From: Acetivibrio sp964564015
GTDB lineage: Bacteria; Bacillota; Clostridia; Acetivibrionales; Acetivibrionaceae
Assembly: GCA_964564015.1 (NCBI GenBank)
Contig: CAZLZR010000022.1
Coordinates: forward strand, 1-64,000
DNA length: 64,000 nt
Direction: 5' to 3'
The notes below the pieces were generated by a model. The model was not told the origin of the DNA, searched no databases, and saw only the letters and a program-made list of their open reading frames with translations. Below, piece by piece: positions 34,109 through 42,884 of the stretch (position 1 is the first letter of the stretch; each line of letters opens with the position of its first letter). Position numbers and translations under genes: made by a program.

Positions 34109-35854
34109 TCAATACCTGATTTTAATATGCACCTCACGCAACTGCTGTTCGGTCACTTCGCTGGGAGAGCCGCACATCAGATCCTGTGCGTTACTGCACA
34201 TGGGGAAGGCAACAACTTCTCGAATGTTTTCTTCATTTCTGAGGAGCATGATCATCCGGTCAACCCCCGGGGCCATGCCGGCGTGGGGCGGTGCTCCGTA
34301 CTGGAAGGCATTATAGAGTGCGCCGAACTTCTTTTTCAAAGCCTCCTCATCATAGCCCGCAATCTCGAAGGCCTTGACCATGATATCCATGTCGTGGTTC
34401 CGGACTGCTCCCGAGGAAAGCTCAACGCCGTTACAGACGATATCATACTGGTAAGCCAGAAGGTCCAGAGGATCCTTGGTGTTAAGCGCCTCCAGCCCAC
34501 CCTGCGGCATGGAGAAGGGGTTATGGGTAAATTGAATTTTTCCGGTCTCTTCATCGATTTCATACATTGGAAAATCGTTGACATAGCAGAAACGGTAGGC
34601 ACTTTTCTCACAGATGTCGAGACGCTTGCCCAGCTCGTTCCGAATAAGTCCTGCGTATTTGCAGGCCAAATTCTCCTTATCGGCAATGAAGAAGATCACA
34701 TCGCCGGGAATGAGTCCTGCAATTTGAGCCAGTTCCTTTTTAAGTTCCTCGGGTATGAATTTATCGATGGGACCTTTATAGCTCATATCCTCTTGAATTT
34801 CAAGATAGCCGAGACCACCCATGCCAATGGACATCGCATATTCCAGTAGCTTTTCATGGAAACCCTTGGACAATTCGGCATGAACCTTGATGGCTCTGAC
34901 CGTCTTGTTGTGGAAGGGTTTGAAGGAGCACCTCTGGAAGAAATCGGTCACATCGATAATGCGCAAGGGGTTGCGCAGATCCGGCTTGTCGGTGCCGAAC
35001 TCCAGCATGGCCTGCTTATAGCTGTAGACAGGGAACGGCGCTTCGGTGATTTCATACCCTTCGGGTGCGAACTTTTCAAAGGTTGTGGTCAGAACCTCCT
35101 CGCCTACGCGGAAAACGTCTTCCTGGGTTGCAAAGCTCATTTCAAAGTCGAGCTGATAGAATTCACCCGGAGAACGATCCGCGCGCGCATCTTCGTCGCG
35201 GAAGCAGGGAGCGATCTGGAAATACCTATCAAAGCCTGAAACCATCAATAGCTGTTTATAGATCTGGGGTGCCTGGGGTAGTGCATAGAATTTTCCTTTA
35301 TACTTTCTGGACGGAACGATATAATCCCTTGCTCCTTCGGGAGAGGATACCGACAGAATCGGCGTTTGGATTTCGACAAATCCCATCTCGCTCATTTTCT
35401 GTCTTAAAAAGCTGATCACCTGGGACCTGAAAAGGATGTTCTCCTTCACCTTCCGGTTTCTCAAATCAAGATAACGATACTTCAGGCGCACTTCCTCACG
35501 AATTTCCTTGGAAGTGGCGATTTCAAACGGCAGATCCGTATAGACCCGGCCTAAAACTGTGACCTTTTGTGCTGCAAGCTCAATAGTACCTGTGGGAATC
35601 TTCGGGTTGTAGGTTTCCTCATCGCGGCTTTCCACCGGTCCTTCAATGGACAGGCATTCTTCTTTTCTGATGCCCTTTAAAAGCTCGGCGTTTCTGAACA
35701 CGACCTGCATGACGCCGTACATGTCCCTAAGATCTATGAAAGACACACCACCATGATCCCGGATGTTTTCCACCCAACCGGCAATTCTTATGACGGAACC
35801 AATATCCTTTTCGAAGATTTGATCCATTGTTTTACTGCGATAAATCTCAGACAT
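34109..35854 (-). CDS. aspS: Aspartyl-tRNA synthetase (bacterial type, GatCAB-linked)
   Basis: 581 residues, bacterial-type AspRS with OB-fold anticodon-binding domain (IRIAGWVENIRDHGGVSFIDLRD), class II motif 2 (FRDEDARADRSPGEFYQLDFEMSF) and motif 3 (GMAPGVDRMIMLL), plus the GAD insertion (about 290-420). It charges tRNA-Asp. Because the gene leads aspS-gatCAB under a T-box whose best specifier is AAC, it is probably a non-discriminating enzyme that also makes Asp-tRNA(Asn) for amidation by GatCAB; that is inference from context. The organism likely has another aspS elsewhere. Confidence 0.95.
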   Translation of the reverse strand: MSEIYRSKTMDQIFEKDIGSVIRIAGWVENIRDHGGVSFIDLRDMYGVMQVVFRNAELLKGIRKEECLSIEGPVESRDEETYNPKIPTGTIELAAQKVTVLGRVYTDLPFEIATSKEIREEVRLKYRYLDLRNRKVKENILFRSQVISFLRQKMSEMGFVEIQTPILSVSSPEGARDYIVPSRKYKGKFYALPQAPQIYKQLLMVSGFDRYFQIAPCFRDEDARADRSPGEFYQLDFEMSFATQEDVFRVGEEVLTTTFEKFAPEGYEITEAPFPVYSYKQAMLEFGTDKPDLRNPLRIIDVTDFFQRCSFKPFHNKTVRAIKVHAELSKGFHEKLLEYAMSIGMGGLGYLEIQEDMSYKGPIDKFIPEELKKELAQIAGLIPGDVIFFIADKENLACKYAGLIRNELGKRLDICEKSAYRFCYVNDFPMYEIDEETGKIQFTHNPFSMPQGGLEALNTKDPLDLLAYQYDIVCNGVELSSGAVRNHDMDIMVKAFEIAGYDEEALKKKFGALYNAFQYGAPPHAGMAPGVDRMIMLLRNEENIREVVAFPMCSNAQDLMCGSPSEVTEQQLREVHIKIRY

Positions 35855-35913
35855 AAAATCTCTCCATCCCTTCTTTTCTCATTCACTGTTGTCGGGAGAG
35901 CATCTATAAATAC

Positions 35914-36180
35914 AAAAAGCTGCTCGCCCGAAATATAAAAATTTCAGGGCGAACAGCGCTATCATCGTCCGCGGTACCACCTGAATTACTGCACTTCCCC
36001 GTGCAGTCACTCCTTAGTGTCTGCCATTGTAACGTTCGGCTTACGTCGCACCTACTTGCCATAAGACTTTCAGATTGAAGCTGGTGAAGTGTTATTCGCA
36101 TGAATTCACTTTACAGGGTTCTCACCATTCCCCGCTCACTGTGAACGATAATTCATGTTACTTATCTTCGTCATCGCTTT
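35914..36180 (-). promoter_or_regulatory. T-box leader of aspS-gatCAB, probable Asn specifier
   Basis: The T-box core GGTGGTACCGCGG is at 35981-35969 on the minus strand, followed by a terminator stem (CGCTGTTCGCCCTGAAA with TTTCGGGCGAGCAGC, then TTTTTG). Upstream lies Stem I: CATGAATT pairs with AATTCATG, with an AGTA-containing loop strand on the 5' side and CGAATAACAC on the 3' side. The specifier triplet best fits AAC (36093-36091), an asparagine codon. Uncharged tRNA-Asn would then switch the operon on. Confidence 0.85.
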
Positions 36181-36186
36181 TCGTAT

Positions 36187-36216
36187 ATTTTAATATAAGT
36201 CGGCTTGACCTGTCAA
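36187..36216 (-). promoter_or_regulatory. Promoter of the T-box/aspS operon
   Basis: TTGACA (36216-36211) and TAAAAT (36192-36187) are separated by 18 bp, just upstream of T-box Stem I. Confidence 0.6.
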
Positions 36217-36316
36217 TGGAAATTTTCTCCTTGAAATATATGTCCAAATTGGTTGTGATTTTGACTATTCCTATAGACTCAGCTGCTGCTTCACCTAATT
36301 CCAATGTATATATTTT

Positions 36317-36694
36317 CTACCTGTTTCCTTGTCCCTGTTCTATTATGCCTTTCACTTCGAATTTCCCAAAAACTAATGTAAAATTTGAACCTGATTTTAT
36401 TTTATTATCAATATTTCGGAATAGTAATATCCCTGTATGTTGGAACTTATTGTGTTTTGTCTGTATTGGTCCATACCTGGGAAGTCTCATTAGATAAAAT
36501 TTCTTTCCACTTTCTTCGTCAATTAAATAAATATGATCCTTACTTTTAAGTAGATCAGGTCTGGTTAGACTATACCTAATATCGATAAAACTTCCATTTC
36601 CACTTAACTGGGCCTTTATAATATATAACTTTTCTCTTTTTAATCTATATGTTATTAAATACCATACATTTATTAACCATTTTATTAACTTCAT
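36317..36694 (-). CDS. Hypothetical protein
   Basis: 125 residues with an AGGAAGG site before the ATG. A basic amphipathic N-terminus (LIKWLINVWYLITYRLKREK) precedes a small beta-rich domain (FIDIRYSLTRPD, KDHIYLIDEESGKKFYLMRLPRYGP, LLFRNID, FTLVFGKFEVKGII) that looks OB- or barrel-like. No signal peptide cleavage site. Not recognised; it lies between the T-box promoter and the multicopper oxidase gene on the same strand as both. Confidence 0.6.
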   Translation of the reverse strand: MKLIKWLINVWYLITYRLKREKLYIIKAQLSGNGSFIDIRYSLTRPDLLKSKDHIYLIDEESGKKFYLMRLPRYGPIQTKHNKFQHTGILLFRNIDNKIKSGSNFTLVFGKFEVKGIIEQGQGNR

Positions 36695-36713
36695 TATAAC
36701 TACCTTCCTAATG

Positions 36714-36740
36714 AAGGGTACCTGTTAAAAAGGTACCCTT
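36714..36740. terminator. Palindromic terminator after the multicopper oxidase
   Basis: AAGGGTACC and GGTACCCTT form a 9-bp stem around TGTTAAAAA between the multicopper oxidase stop and the hypothetical gene. Confidence 0.6.
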
Positions 36741-36786
36741 TACTTATCTTATAATATTGATGTTTACTCTTGCTTAAATGTTTATT

Positions 36787-38253
36787 TTAACATTTCTTAT
36801 CACAATTTTTTGGTGCATCAGTTTGAATGTAAATCAGCTGGCCACCTGGATATACTCCATTATTTGTAACTTTGTAGTCATCATGATTGTGGGCTGGATA
36901 AAATTGTGGAAAGAACCTATCAACACCTTTTATATCTTGACATATCTCAACATAATTTACTGTACTAGGGTTTGAGCAATTAACTGGCTCAGTAGGAATA
37001 TCAGCAATTGCAGCAGGATCCAGCTTAGCTAATTGTGAGCAAAATGATGGAAATCCATCTTGACCATTAACAATATAATTTCTATATAGAGGTCTCTTAT
37101 CATCAGCTGTAATCAGTAAGTCATAAGTCTCTCCTGATCCGATTGTTACTGTAAACCCCATATTCTGTGTTTCATGGTCTATATGCCCCTTATAGCATTT
37201 ATCTTCTTTATTTAACTTAGTAGCAATCCTTAAGAATGGACTTATGTGAGCATCTTTACCGACAACTGTAAAATGCCATCCATGAATATGCCATGGTACA
37301 ACCTGATAGCCTATGTTGATCATTCTTAGTAAGAATTTTTCATCTGTCGCTACATGAACATATGATTCATAATTTATTTGTGTCAAATTAGGATTACTTC
37401 CTTGAGGTGGAGTTTGAGGATGCGGAAGTAATGTATCAGGGAATGCGCGACCATTAACAAGCCAATAATCAGGTTTATAATTAACTGCGTTAAAATTTGG
37501 ATTTTCTTCTGGTTTTAATACTGCGTTATGCCAAGTTGAATCAACGTCAGAAAGTAGCATTACATATTCTTTGTCAAAATAGGTGTTTATATCGTTATAA
37601 GCAAAACTTCTATTAGTTGCAGTCTTTGGAATATGTCGTTGGCGTTTACCATCTAAAAACCATCTTCCCTTTTTATCTTGGATAATACCCGCACCTGCCA
37701 AGCTCTCCTTAGAAGGATAGATAATTAATCCTCCATACATCCCCATCTGAACATGTTCAGATGCCTCTACATGGCAGTGATACATATAGGTTCCAGGATT
37801 TTCAGGCTGGAAGAAATAGGTCGCATTAGGCGGTTCCATTGTCGAATCCATCCACATTGGTACTCCGAATGATGTCTCTGGGAAACCATCCAGTTGTGTT
37901 GCTACATGAGCCCCATGAAGATGCACAGTATGTGGATCCATGAGGTCTGGTCTTTCCTTCATACCTAAGTTAATTAGTGTAACATATATTTGATCTCCTA
38001 CCTCTCCCCAAATAATAGGGGAAGGAACTGTTCCTTGACCTCTTAAAGCAAACAAATTGCTCCAGTTGTTCTGATTCTCCCAGTTAAGGTCAGGATTTTC
38101 GTAACTTACTGTACCTCCATCGATGACCTTATAAAGACCACCGATAAAACTAAAAACATAAATAGATTCTCTATCTGTTGTGCATAAATCAGGTGAATTT
38201 GGTAAATCAATAAAACCATCAGTTGCTAGCAATACATAGTGCCTTATTGCCAT
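36787..38253 (-). CDS. Multicopper oxidase
   Basis: 488 residues with four His-X-His motifs that bind the trinuclear copper centre: HLHG (111-113), HCH (159-161), HIHGWH (about 330) and HNH near 465. The type 1 copper set H-C-H-M is in HCHVEASEHVQMGM (159-172), that is in the N-terminal half, as in nitrite-reductase-like and two-domain MCOs rather than in the last domain as in CotA/laccase. No signal peptide is obvious at the N-terminus (MAIRHYVLLATDGF). In spore formers such enzymes often sit in the spore coat and oxidise Mn(II) or phenolics; substrate not determined here. Confidence 0.85.
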   Translation of the reverse strand: MAIRHYVLLATDGFIDLPNSPDLCTTDRESIYVFSFIGGLYKVIDGGTVSYENPDLNWENQNNWSNLFALRGQGTVPSPIIWGEVGDQIYVTLINLGMKERPDLMDPHTVHLHGAHVATQLDGFPETSFGVPMWMDSTMEPPNATYFFQPENPGTYMYHCHVEASEHVQMGMYGGLIIYPSKESLAGAGIIQDKKGRWFLDGKRQRHIPKTATNRSFAYNDINTYFDKEYVMLLSDVDSTWHNAVLKPEENPNFNAVNYKPDYWLVNGRAFPDTLLPHPQTPPQGSNPNLTQINYESYVHVATDEKFLLRMINIGYQVVPWHIHGWHFTVVGKDAHISPFLRIATKLNKEDKCYKGHIDHETQNMGFTVTIGSGETYDLLITADDKRPLYRNYIVNGQDGFPSFCSQLAKLDPAAIADIPTEPVNCSNPSTVNYVEICQDIKGVDRFFPQFYPAHNHDDYKVTNNGVYPGGQLIYIQTDAPKNCDKKC

Positions 38254-38346
38254 TTATCATCATCTCCCAAATGTTTTAACTTTACATATTAACATAATAT
38301 GATTATTTTGCAACTTATGTTACATGTTACATAAGATGTACTTGCA

Positions 38347-38484
38347 TTAGGTGATGTATGCTTGTAGACATGTGGACGGTTCTTCTATCAAACTCCTCAG
38401 AATTTTATTTGCTTTATCCTTGTTCAAACCGGTAATAGCAGCAATCCTCCTGCACTGTATGCGGGAACATGTAATTAGCATAAA
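38347..38484 (-). pseudogene. Fragment of a small protein upstream of the oxidase gene
   Basis: An open frame without a start reads CRRIAAITGLNKDKANKILRSLIEE and ends at a TAA (38349-38347). It looks like the helical tail of a real protein. Low confidence. Confidence 0.25.
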
Positions 38485-38543
38485 TTCAATAGTGTGAATA
38501 TACTATATTACAATAAACTTCAAGTTGAAATGGAGGAATAAAT

Positions 38544-39041
38544 ATGACAACTTTTGGTTCTTTCTACGGTATTCTTACGATGATTAATGATTTTACGACA
38601 CAAACTGGCGAATCAATAGGATGCTATAAGCTAATGACAGTTCAAAACAGAGAAGGAAGTATTGTGAACTTTGTAGTATCGCCGAATACGTACATTGTAG
38701 ATCATACAATGATGGCAGCAGGATACACTGTAATAGGATTTTATGATGCAAATGCTCCCGCTCCTTTAATATATCCGCCACAATATCAGGCGATTGTTAT
38801 GTCAAAACTTGCACCAGGTCAGAATGTGAAAGTAGACTATTTTAATGAACAGTTGTTAAGCAGTGATGGTACTTTGAAATTAAATATCGGTCCATTTACT
38901 CAGATAATGCTGGAAAATGGGCAAGCCTTTACTCAAAACCCTGCAAACCATAATCTAATCGTTATATATGGTCCTACTACAATGAGCATTCCAGCCCAAA
39001 CTACACCGTATAGAATTATTGTTATGTGTCCTAAAGAATAA
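38544..39041 (+). CDS. Hypothetical beta-rich protein
   Basis: 165 residues, TGGAGGAATAAAT before the ATG. No signal peptide or membrane segment. Sequence is beta-rich: SIGCYKLMTVQNREGSIVNFVVSPNTYIV, YTVIGFYDANAPAPLIYPPQYQAIVMSKL, YRIIVMCPKE. The middle (FYDANAPAPLIYPPQY) resembles small OB-like nucleic-acid or coat proteins of clostridia, but I do not recognise a family. It is divergent from the multicopper oxidase gene. Confidence 0.7.
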   Translation: MTTFGSFYGILTMINDFTTQTGESIGCYKLMTVQNREGSIVNFVVSPNTYIVDHTMMAAGYTVIGFYDANAPAPLIYPPQYQAIVMSKLAPGQNVKVDYFNEQLLSSDGTLKLNIGPFTQIMLENGQAFTQNPANHNLIVIYGPTTMSIPAQTTPYRIIVMCPKE

Positions 39042-39262
39042 AGGGTGTAAATATTTCTTATCTGTATCATGATTTTGCACACTCCCTGGTGAATATGCAA
39101 ACCCCCACTTTTGAATGTGAAGGCACAAATGCCTAAGCTGTTTGCAGATAAGTTTAGTACATTGTAAAACTTGTATTGTGTTTTTTGTTGATTATTCTTA
39201 AAAATTACCGATAGTAATATAAGAGTTTATAATTTACAAGTAATAAAAGGAGAATGCTGAAA

Positions 39263-39586
39263 ATGATTGCATTTATGATATTTCTTGTAATAGTTATAAT
39301 AATTGAAATTATCCGCCATTTGTACTTGGAAAAAATAAAATTTATTTGCTCGAATCCAAATTGTGGTTTTACTGGTTATGCAATAAGTAAAGAAAAAGGG
39401 AGCTTATTTATGTTTTTGTTGCTCATATTTCTGGGGGCAATTCCTTATGTTTATGCAATAAGAGAAGGAAAAGAGAGTGTATTATTACTGGTAATAGGTG
39501 TTATTCCCGTATCAATATATTATATATTTAAAGGTGGGAATTACCACATATGCCCGAAATGCGGAATAAAAGTATGCGAAGATTAA
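39263..39586 (+). CDS. Membrane protein with N- and C-terminal zinc-ribbon cysteines
   Basis: 107 residues from the ATG at 39263; the earlier ATG at 39254 is only 1 nt from the AAAAGGAG site. One membrane helix (residues 2-17), a CSNPNC knuckle, two further helices (about 45-60, 70-87), then CPKCGIKVC at the end. The two Cys pairs on the same membrane face could form one zinc ribbon. Function unknown. Confidence 0.75.
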   Translation: MIAFMIFLVIVIIIEIIRHLYLEKIKFICSNPNCGFTGYAISKEKGSLFMFLLLIFLGAIPYVYAIREGKESVLLLVIGVIPVSIYYIFKGGNYHICPKCGIKVCED

Positions 39587-39654
39587 GAATAAGCTCCGGC
39601 TATAAACTCTTTTCAATGTGTGGGGCTGGGCTGGCAAAAGAACCGGTAGCAGGG

Positions 39655-39708
39655 AAAATACCTGTGACACTATAATTCAAAAGAATTATGTTGCCACAGG
39701 TATTTTTT
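39655..39708 (+). terminator. Rho-independent terminator
   Basis: AAAATACCTGTG with CACAGGTATTTT and an inner ATAATTC/GAATTAT helix, followed by TTTTTT. It closes the zinc-ribbon membrane-protein gene. Confidence 0.85.
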
Positions 39709-39963
39709 CGCCATTACCCATGACAACAGATGTTTTAGAAAAAGTAAATCAAGTGCTGTGGGTTATTCTTTTTGCAAATTTTGTTGTCAGAATGCTTTTC
39801 TTTGTCGGTGGTAAAATAATATTGGATGTAATAAACAGATTTATGAATCCCGTAATAACTAATATTAAGTTGGAAAGCTTAATTGTGCCTATCTTTATAT
39901 GAATTTATTGACAAATAGAATAATTGTGATAATATGGTTTAAAATTCAGAAAGGAAATTTAGT

Positions 39964-40863
39964 ATGCAAATAGTAAAAGTTTTGTCAGGACCAATCGTTG
40001 GCGCTATTATAGGCCTTTTTACAAATTATATAGCAGTTAAAATGCTTTTCAGGCCTAAAAATGCTGTAAAAATCGGTAAATATACATTACCTTTTACACC
40101 CGGAATTATTCCAAAAAGGAAAGCCGACCTTGCAAAAGCAGTCGGTAGAACAGTGGGAAACGTATTATTTGGTGAAAATGAAGTCATGTCAATAATTGCT
40201 TCTGAAGAAATGAAAAATACTTTTGTATATGAAATTATGAAAACTATAAACGAAAGAGTTTCAGAAGATACAACAGCTAAATCAATGCTTTCAGAAATTA
40301 TGGGAGAAGATATATATTCACAAAAGAGAGATGAATTATCTCACAAAATTACTGATAAAATCGTATACGGGTTATTGAATATGGATGTAGGTAAAGTAAT
40401 AACCGACAGGGGTGTAGAAGTTTTAAAACAAAAGCTGAGCAACCCAATGCTCTCTTTTTTAATTAATGAAAAGACTATAAATTACATTGCGGTACCAATT
40501 GGTGAGCAAATAAATGAATACATTAAAACCGATGGAATAGACAAAATAGAAAGCTTTCTTTCCAGCGAAGTATCGGAGCTTGAGAATAGGCAAATCTACA
40601 GTATGTTTAGTGACAAGGAAGCTGTCATGTTAAAAATGCAAAACAAGCTCGGTGACCTATATATCAATTTTATAAACAGTAATGTTGAAAGCTTCGTAAA
40701 ACGTTTTAAAATCAGCGAAATTGTCGAGGAAAAGATTACAAGTATGAGCAACGAGTCAATGGAAGCACTAGTGCTTTCAGTTATGAAAACCGAACTCAAT
40801 ATGGTTGTAAACCTTGGTGCTGTAATCGGATTTGCCATGGGTATCATTAATATTTTTATATAG
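39964..40863 (+). CDS. DUF445 family membrane protein
   Basis: 299 residues. The N-terminus VKVLSGPIVGAIIGLFTNYIAVKMLFRPKNAVKIGKYTLPFTPGIIPKRK is the DUF445 signature (membrane helix then the FRP.....PGIIPKRK motif), a long helical middle follows, and a second membrane helix closes the protein (LGAVIGFAMGIINIFI). Bacillus relatives (YheB type) are sporulation-associated. AAAGGAAA precedes the ATG. Confidence 0.9.
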   Translation: MQIVKVLSGPIVGAIIGLFTNYIAVKMLFRPKNAVKIGKYTLPFTPGIIPKRKADLAKAVGRTVGNVLFGENEVMSIIASEEMKNTFVYEIMKTINERVSEDTTAKSMLSEIMGEDIYSQKRDELSHKITDKIVYGLLNMDVGKVITDRGVEVLKQKLSNPMLSFLINEKTINYIAVPIGEQINEYIKTDGIDKIESFLSSEVSELENRQIYSMFSDKEAVMLKMQNKLGDLYINFINSNVESFVKRFKISEIVEEKITSMSNESMEALVLSVMKTELNMVVNLGAVIGFAMGIINIFI

Positions 40864-40946
40864 GCTTGAATTCCATAGGGGTGATATATCGCTCATTAAA
40901 CTTGAAAATAAATAGAATAATCATTAGAAGCAATCAAGGAGGTAAA

Positions 40947-42725
40947 ATGAATCAAAAAGTATTTACTCAGAGGTCAGATGAAAAATTGGAAAGTATGAGT
41001 GCAGAAGAATTAAGAAGCTGTTTGCACAATATTGCAAGGAAAACACCTGAAAACAAAAGAGAGCTGTTTCTTCAACTGCTTAATGATTGTTGTAATCAAA
41101 GTGATCGAAAAGAAAATGGTAAGAAAATTCAGTTGAATAGATTAATGCCGGATGAAAAAGTTAAAGGTAAGTTATCTGATATTAAAGATGTTTTTACAAA
41201 AATAGAAGATGATGAATTGTGTTTATCTGCACATGGGTATGAAGATTATTCTAACGGCTATTGGGCAAGTGATTGGATATGGGAATATGAGGACAATGAG
41301 GGTATCGGAAGGATAATCGTAGACGCTGTTTTATTCGCGCATGACTGCGTGAATGATTGCAGATATGAAGAAGCATTGTCGGTGTATAAATTGGTTATGG
41401 ACACACAGATTTTTGTTGAAGATGAGTGGGGTGGAGATTCTTTTGAACTAAGTCTTGAAGAAATGGTAGATGAAAGGTTAGTTGCAGTTAATTTAAAAGT
41501 GCTTGCATTAGAAGTACTGTATTCGGATTATCAGTTACAACCAGCAAATAAACGAGCAAGCAGCCTGTATTCATATTTTTCATATTCGTATTTTAAGGAA
41601 ATACATATTGAAGACATTTTTTCAGTAGGCAGGGAAGAATTAAGAGATACGGATCTGTTTTTTCAATCATGGATTGATTTTCTTATGCAGCAGAGTGGCG
41701 ATATTGCAGCGCGTTTGTTAAGGGAGGGCATATTGTATTATAAAGGTACAGCGGGTTTGGTGGAAATGGCAAGACAAGTCTATAAAGAGCATCCATCTGT
41801 TTATCTGGCTGCATTGTTGGAATATGAAAAGACCCATGATTATGAGAAAATGGAAGAGGTTGGAAAGGAAGCTCTTGGTCAACTGAAATGTGATTTGAAA
41901 ATACGCGGCGAAATTGCTGTAAAAACCGCCCAAGCATCCTTTTGCGTGAATGATAGTGAATTTATGAAAAAATGTTGGTATGAAGCCTTTTTCTCCAATT
42001 CAACCATACCCAATTATTTAAGGCTTTTTGTGGACGGAGAGGTGACGAGGAAATATAAGGAGCTTGCTGAGAATAGAATTGAAAAGTTGTGTATATCTAA
42101 TGACCACAACAAGCAGTATATATCTGAAACTGCGAAAAATAGTATTGATGAAATAAATTATAAATATCTGTACTTTTTTTCAGGTCATTTTGAAAAGATT
42201 AGAGATTGGTGTATGGAAAAGAAAAGGTCATTGGGGTGGAGCGGTCATTTTATTGGGACTGGGATAGATTTGATGTTATTGTATCTATATGCGGATAAAA
42301 GATTGAGAAAAGCCGGTAAAAAGATAGCAGCCAATCTTTCAAATAGTCTTGGATTTAATAAGAGTAAAAATCTTGTGTTCATGAAAGAAAATTATGTGTT
42401 TGAAACTGACGTGAGCGTACAGAAAGGTGAAGAAATATTTTGGAATATCTTTTGTCTGTGGAAAGTGAATTATGAAATAGCTATGGATGATATAAAATCA
42501 TATGTTGAGTGGCTGGAAATTGTAATTGATAAAAGAATAGATGGGATTGTAGGTGGAAAATACAGAAGTAAGTACAATGATGTTGCTTTATTGGCAGCTG
42601 CGGTGGGAGAAGTAAAGGAATCGTTAGGTGAGAAAAATGCAAAAAAAATTATTATAGAAATGTATTTAAAAAAATATTCGCGGCACACAGCTTTTAGAGG
42701 AGCATTAAAGGAATATACGGATTGA
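40947..42725 (+). CDS. Large all-helical protein, SWIM-protein-like C-terminus
   Basis: 592 residues from the ATG at 40947 preceded by AAGGAGG; an open frame from 40866 lacks an RBS. It is soluble and helical throughout, with TPR-like stretches (FAHDCVNDCRYEEALSVYKLVMD, VYLAALLEYEKTHDYEKMEEVGKEALG). The tail IIIEMYLKKYSRHTAFRGALKEY resembles the C-termini of SWIM zinc-finger proteins, but no SWIM CxC..CxH motif is present. Probably a scaffold; no function assigned. Confidence 0.75.
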   Translation: MNQKVFTQRSDEKLESMSAEELRSCLHNIARKTPENKRELFLQLLNDCCNQSDRKENGKKIQLNRLMPDEKVKGKLSDIKDVFTKIEDDELCLSAHGYEDYSNGYWASDWIWEYEDNEGIGRIIVDAVLFAHDCVNDCRYEEALSVYKLVMDTQIFVEDEWGGDSFELSLEEMVDERLVAVNLKVLALEVLYSDYQLQPANKRASSLYSYFSYSYFKEIHIEDIFSVGREELRDTDLFFQSWIDFLMQQSGDIAARLLREGILYYKGTAGLVEMARQVYKEHPSVYLAALLEYEKTHDYEKMEEVGKEALGQLKCDLKIRGEIAVKTAQASFCVNDSEFMKKCWYEAFFSNSTIPNYLRLFVDGEVTRKYKELAENRIEKLCISNDHNKQYISETAKNSIDEINYKYLYFFSGHFEKIRDWCMEKKRSLGWSGHFIGTGIDLMLLYLYADKRLRKAGKKIAANLSNSLGFNKSKNLVFMKENYVFETDVSVQKGEEIFWNIFCLWKVNYEIAMDDIKSYVEWLEIVIDKRIDGIVGGKYRSKYNDVALLAAAVGEVKESLGEKNAKKIIIEMYLKKYSRHTAFRGALKEYTD

Positions 42726-42884
42726 AAATCCTTATATAAAGCATTTAGAGAGTTTTTGGGTTCTCGACTATTTTTGCTGTTTATTGAAGTTCTTAAACTT
42801 GTTAAGTTTTGGAGAAAAAATCAAGAAAGCAAGGTAGGTATATGATAAAATAAATTTATCATATGATACCAAGGAGTACTCCGG

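Noticed and set aside
30976..34849. Long plus-strand ORFs (177-240 codons) opposite gatB, gatA and aspS
   Set aside because: They are shadows created by the higher G+C content of this block; no RBS or protein-like motifs.
39618..39902. 94-codon plus-strand ORF
   Set aside because: Its first third is the terminator hairpin of the preceding gene; an internal ATG at 39720 lacks an RBS. At best a decayed membrane-protein tail.
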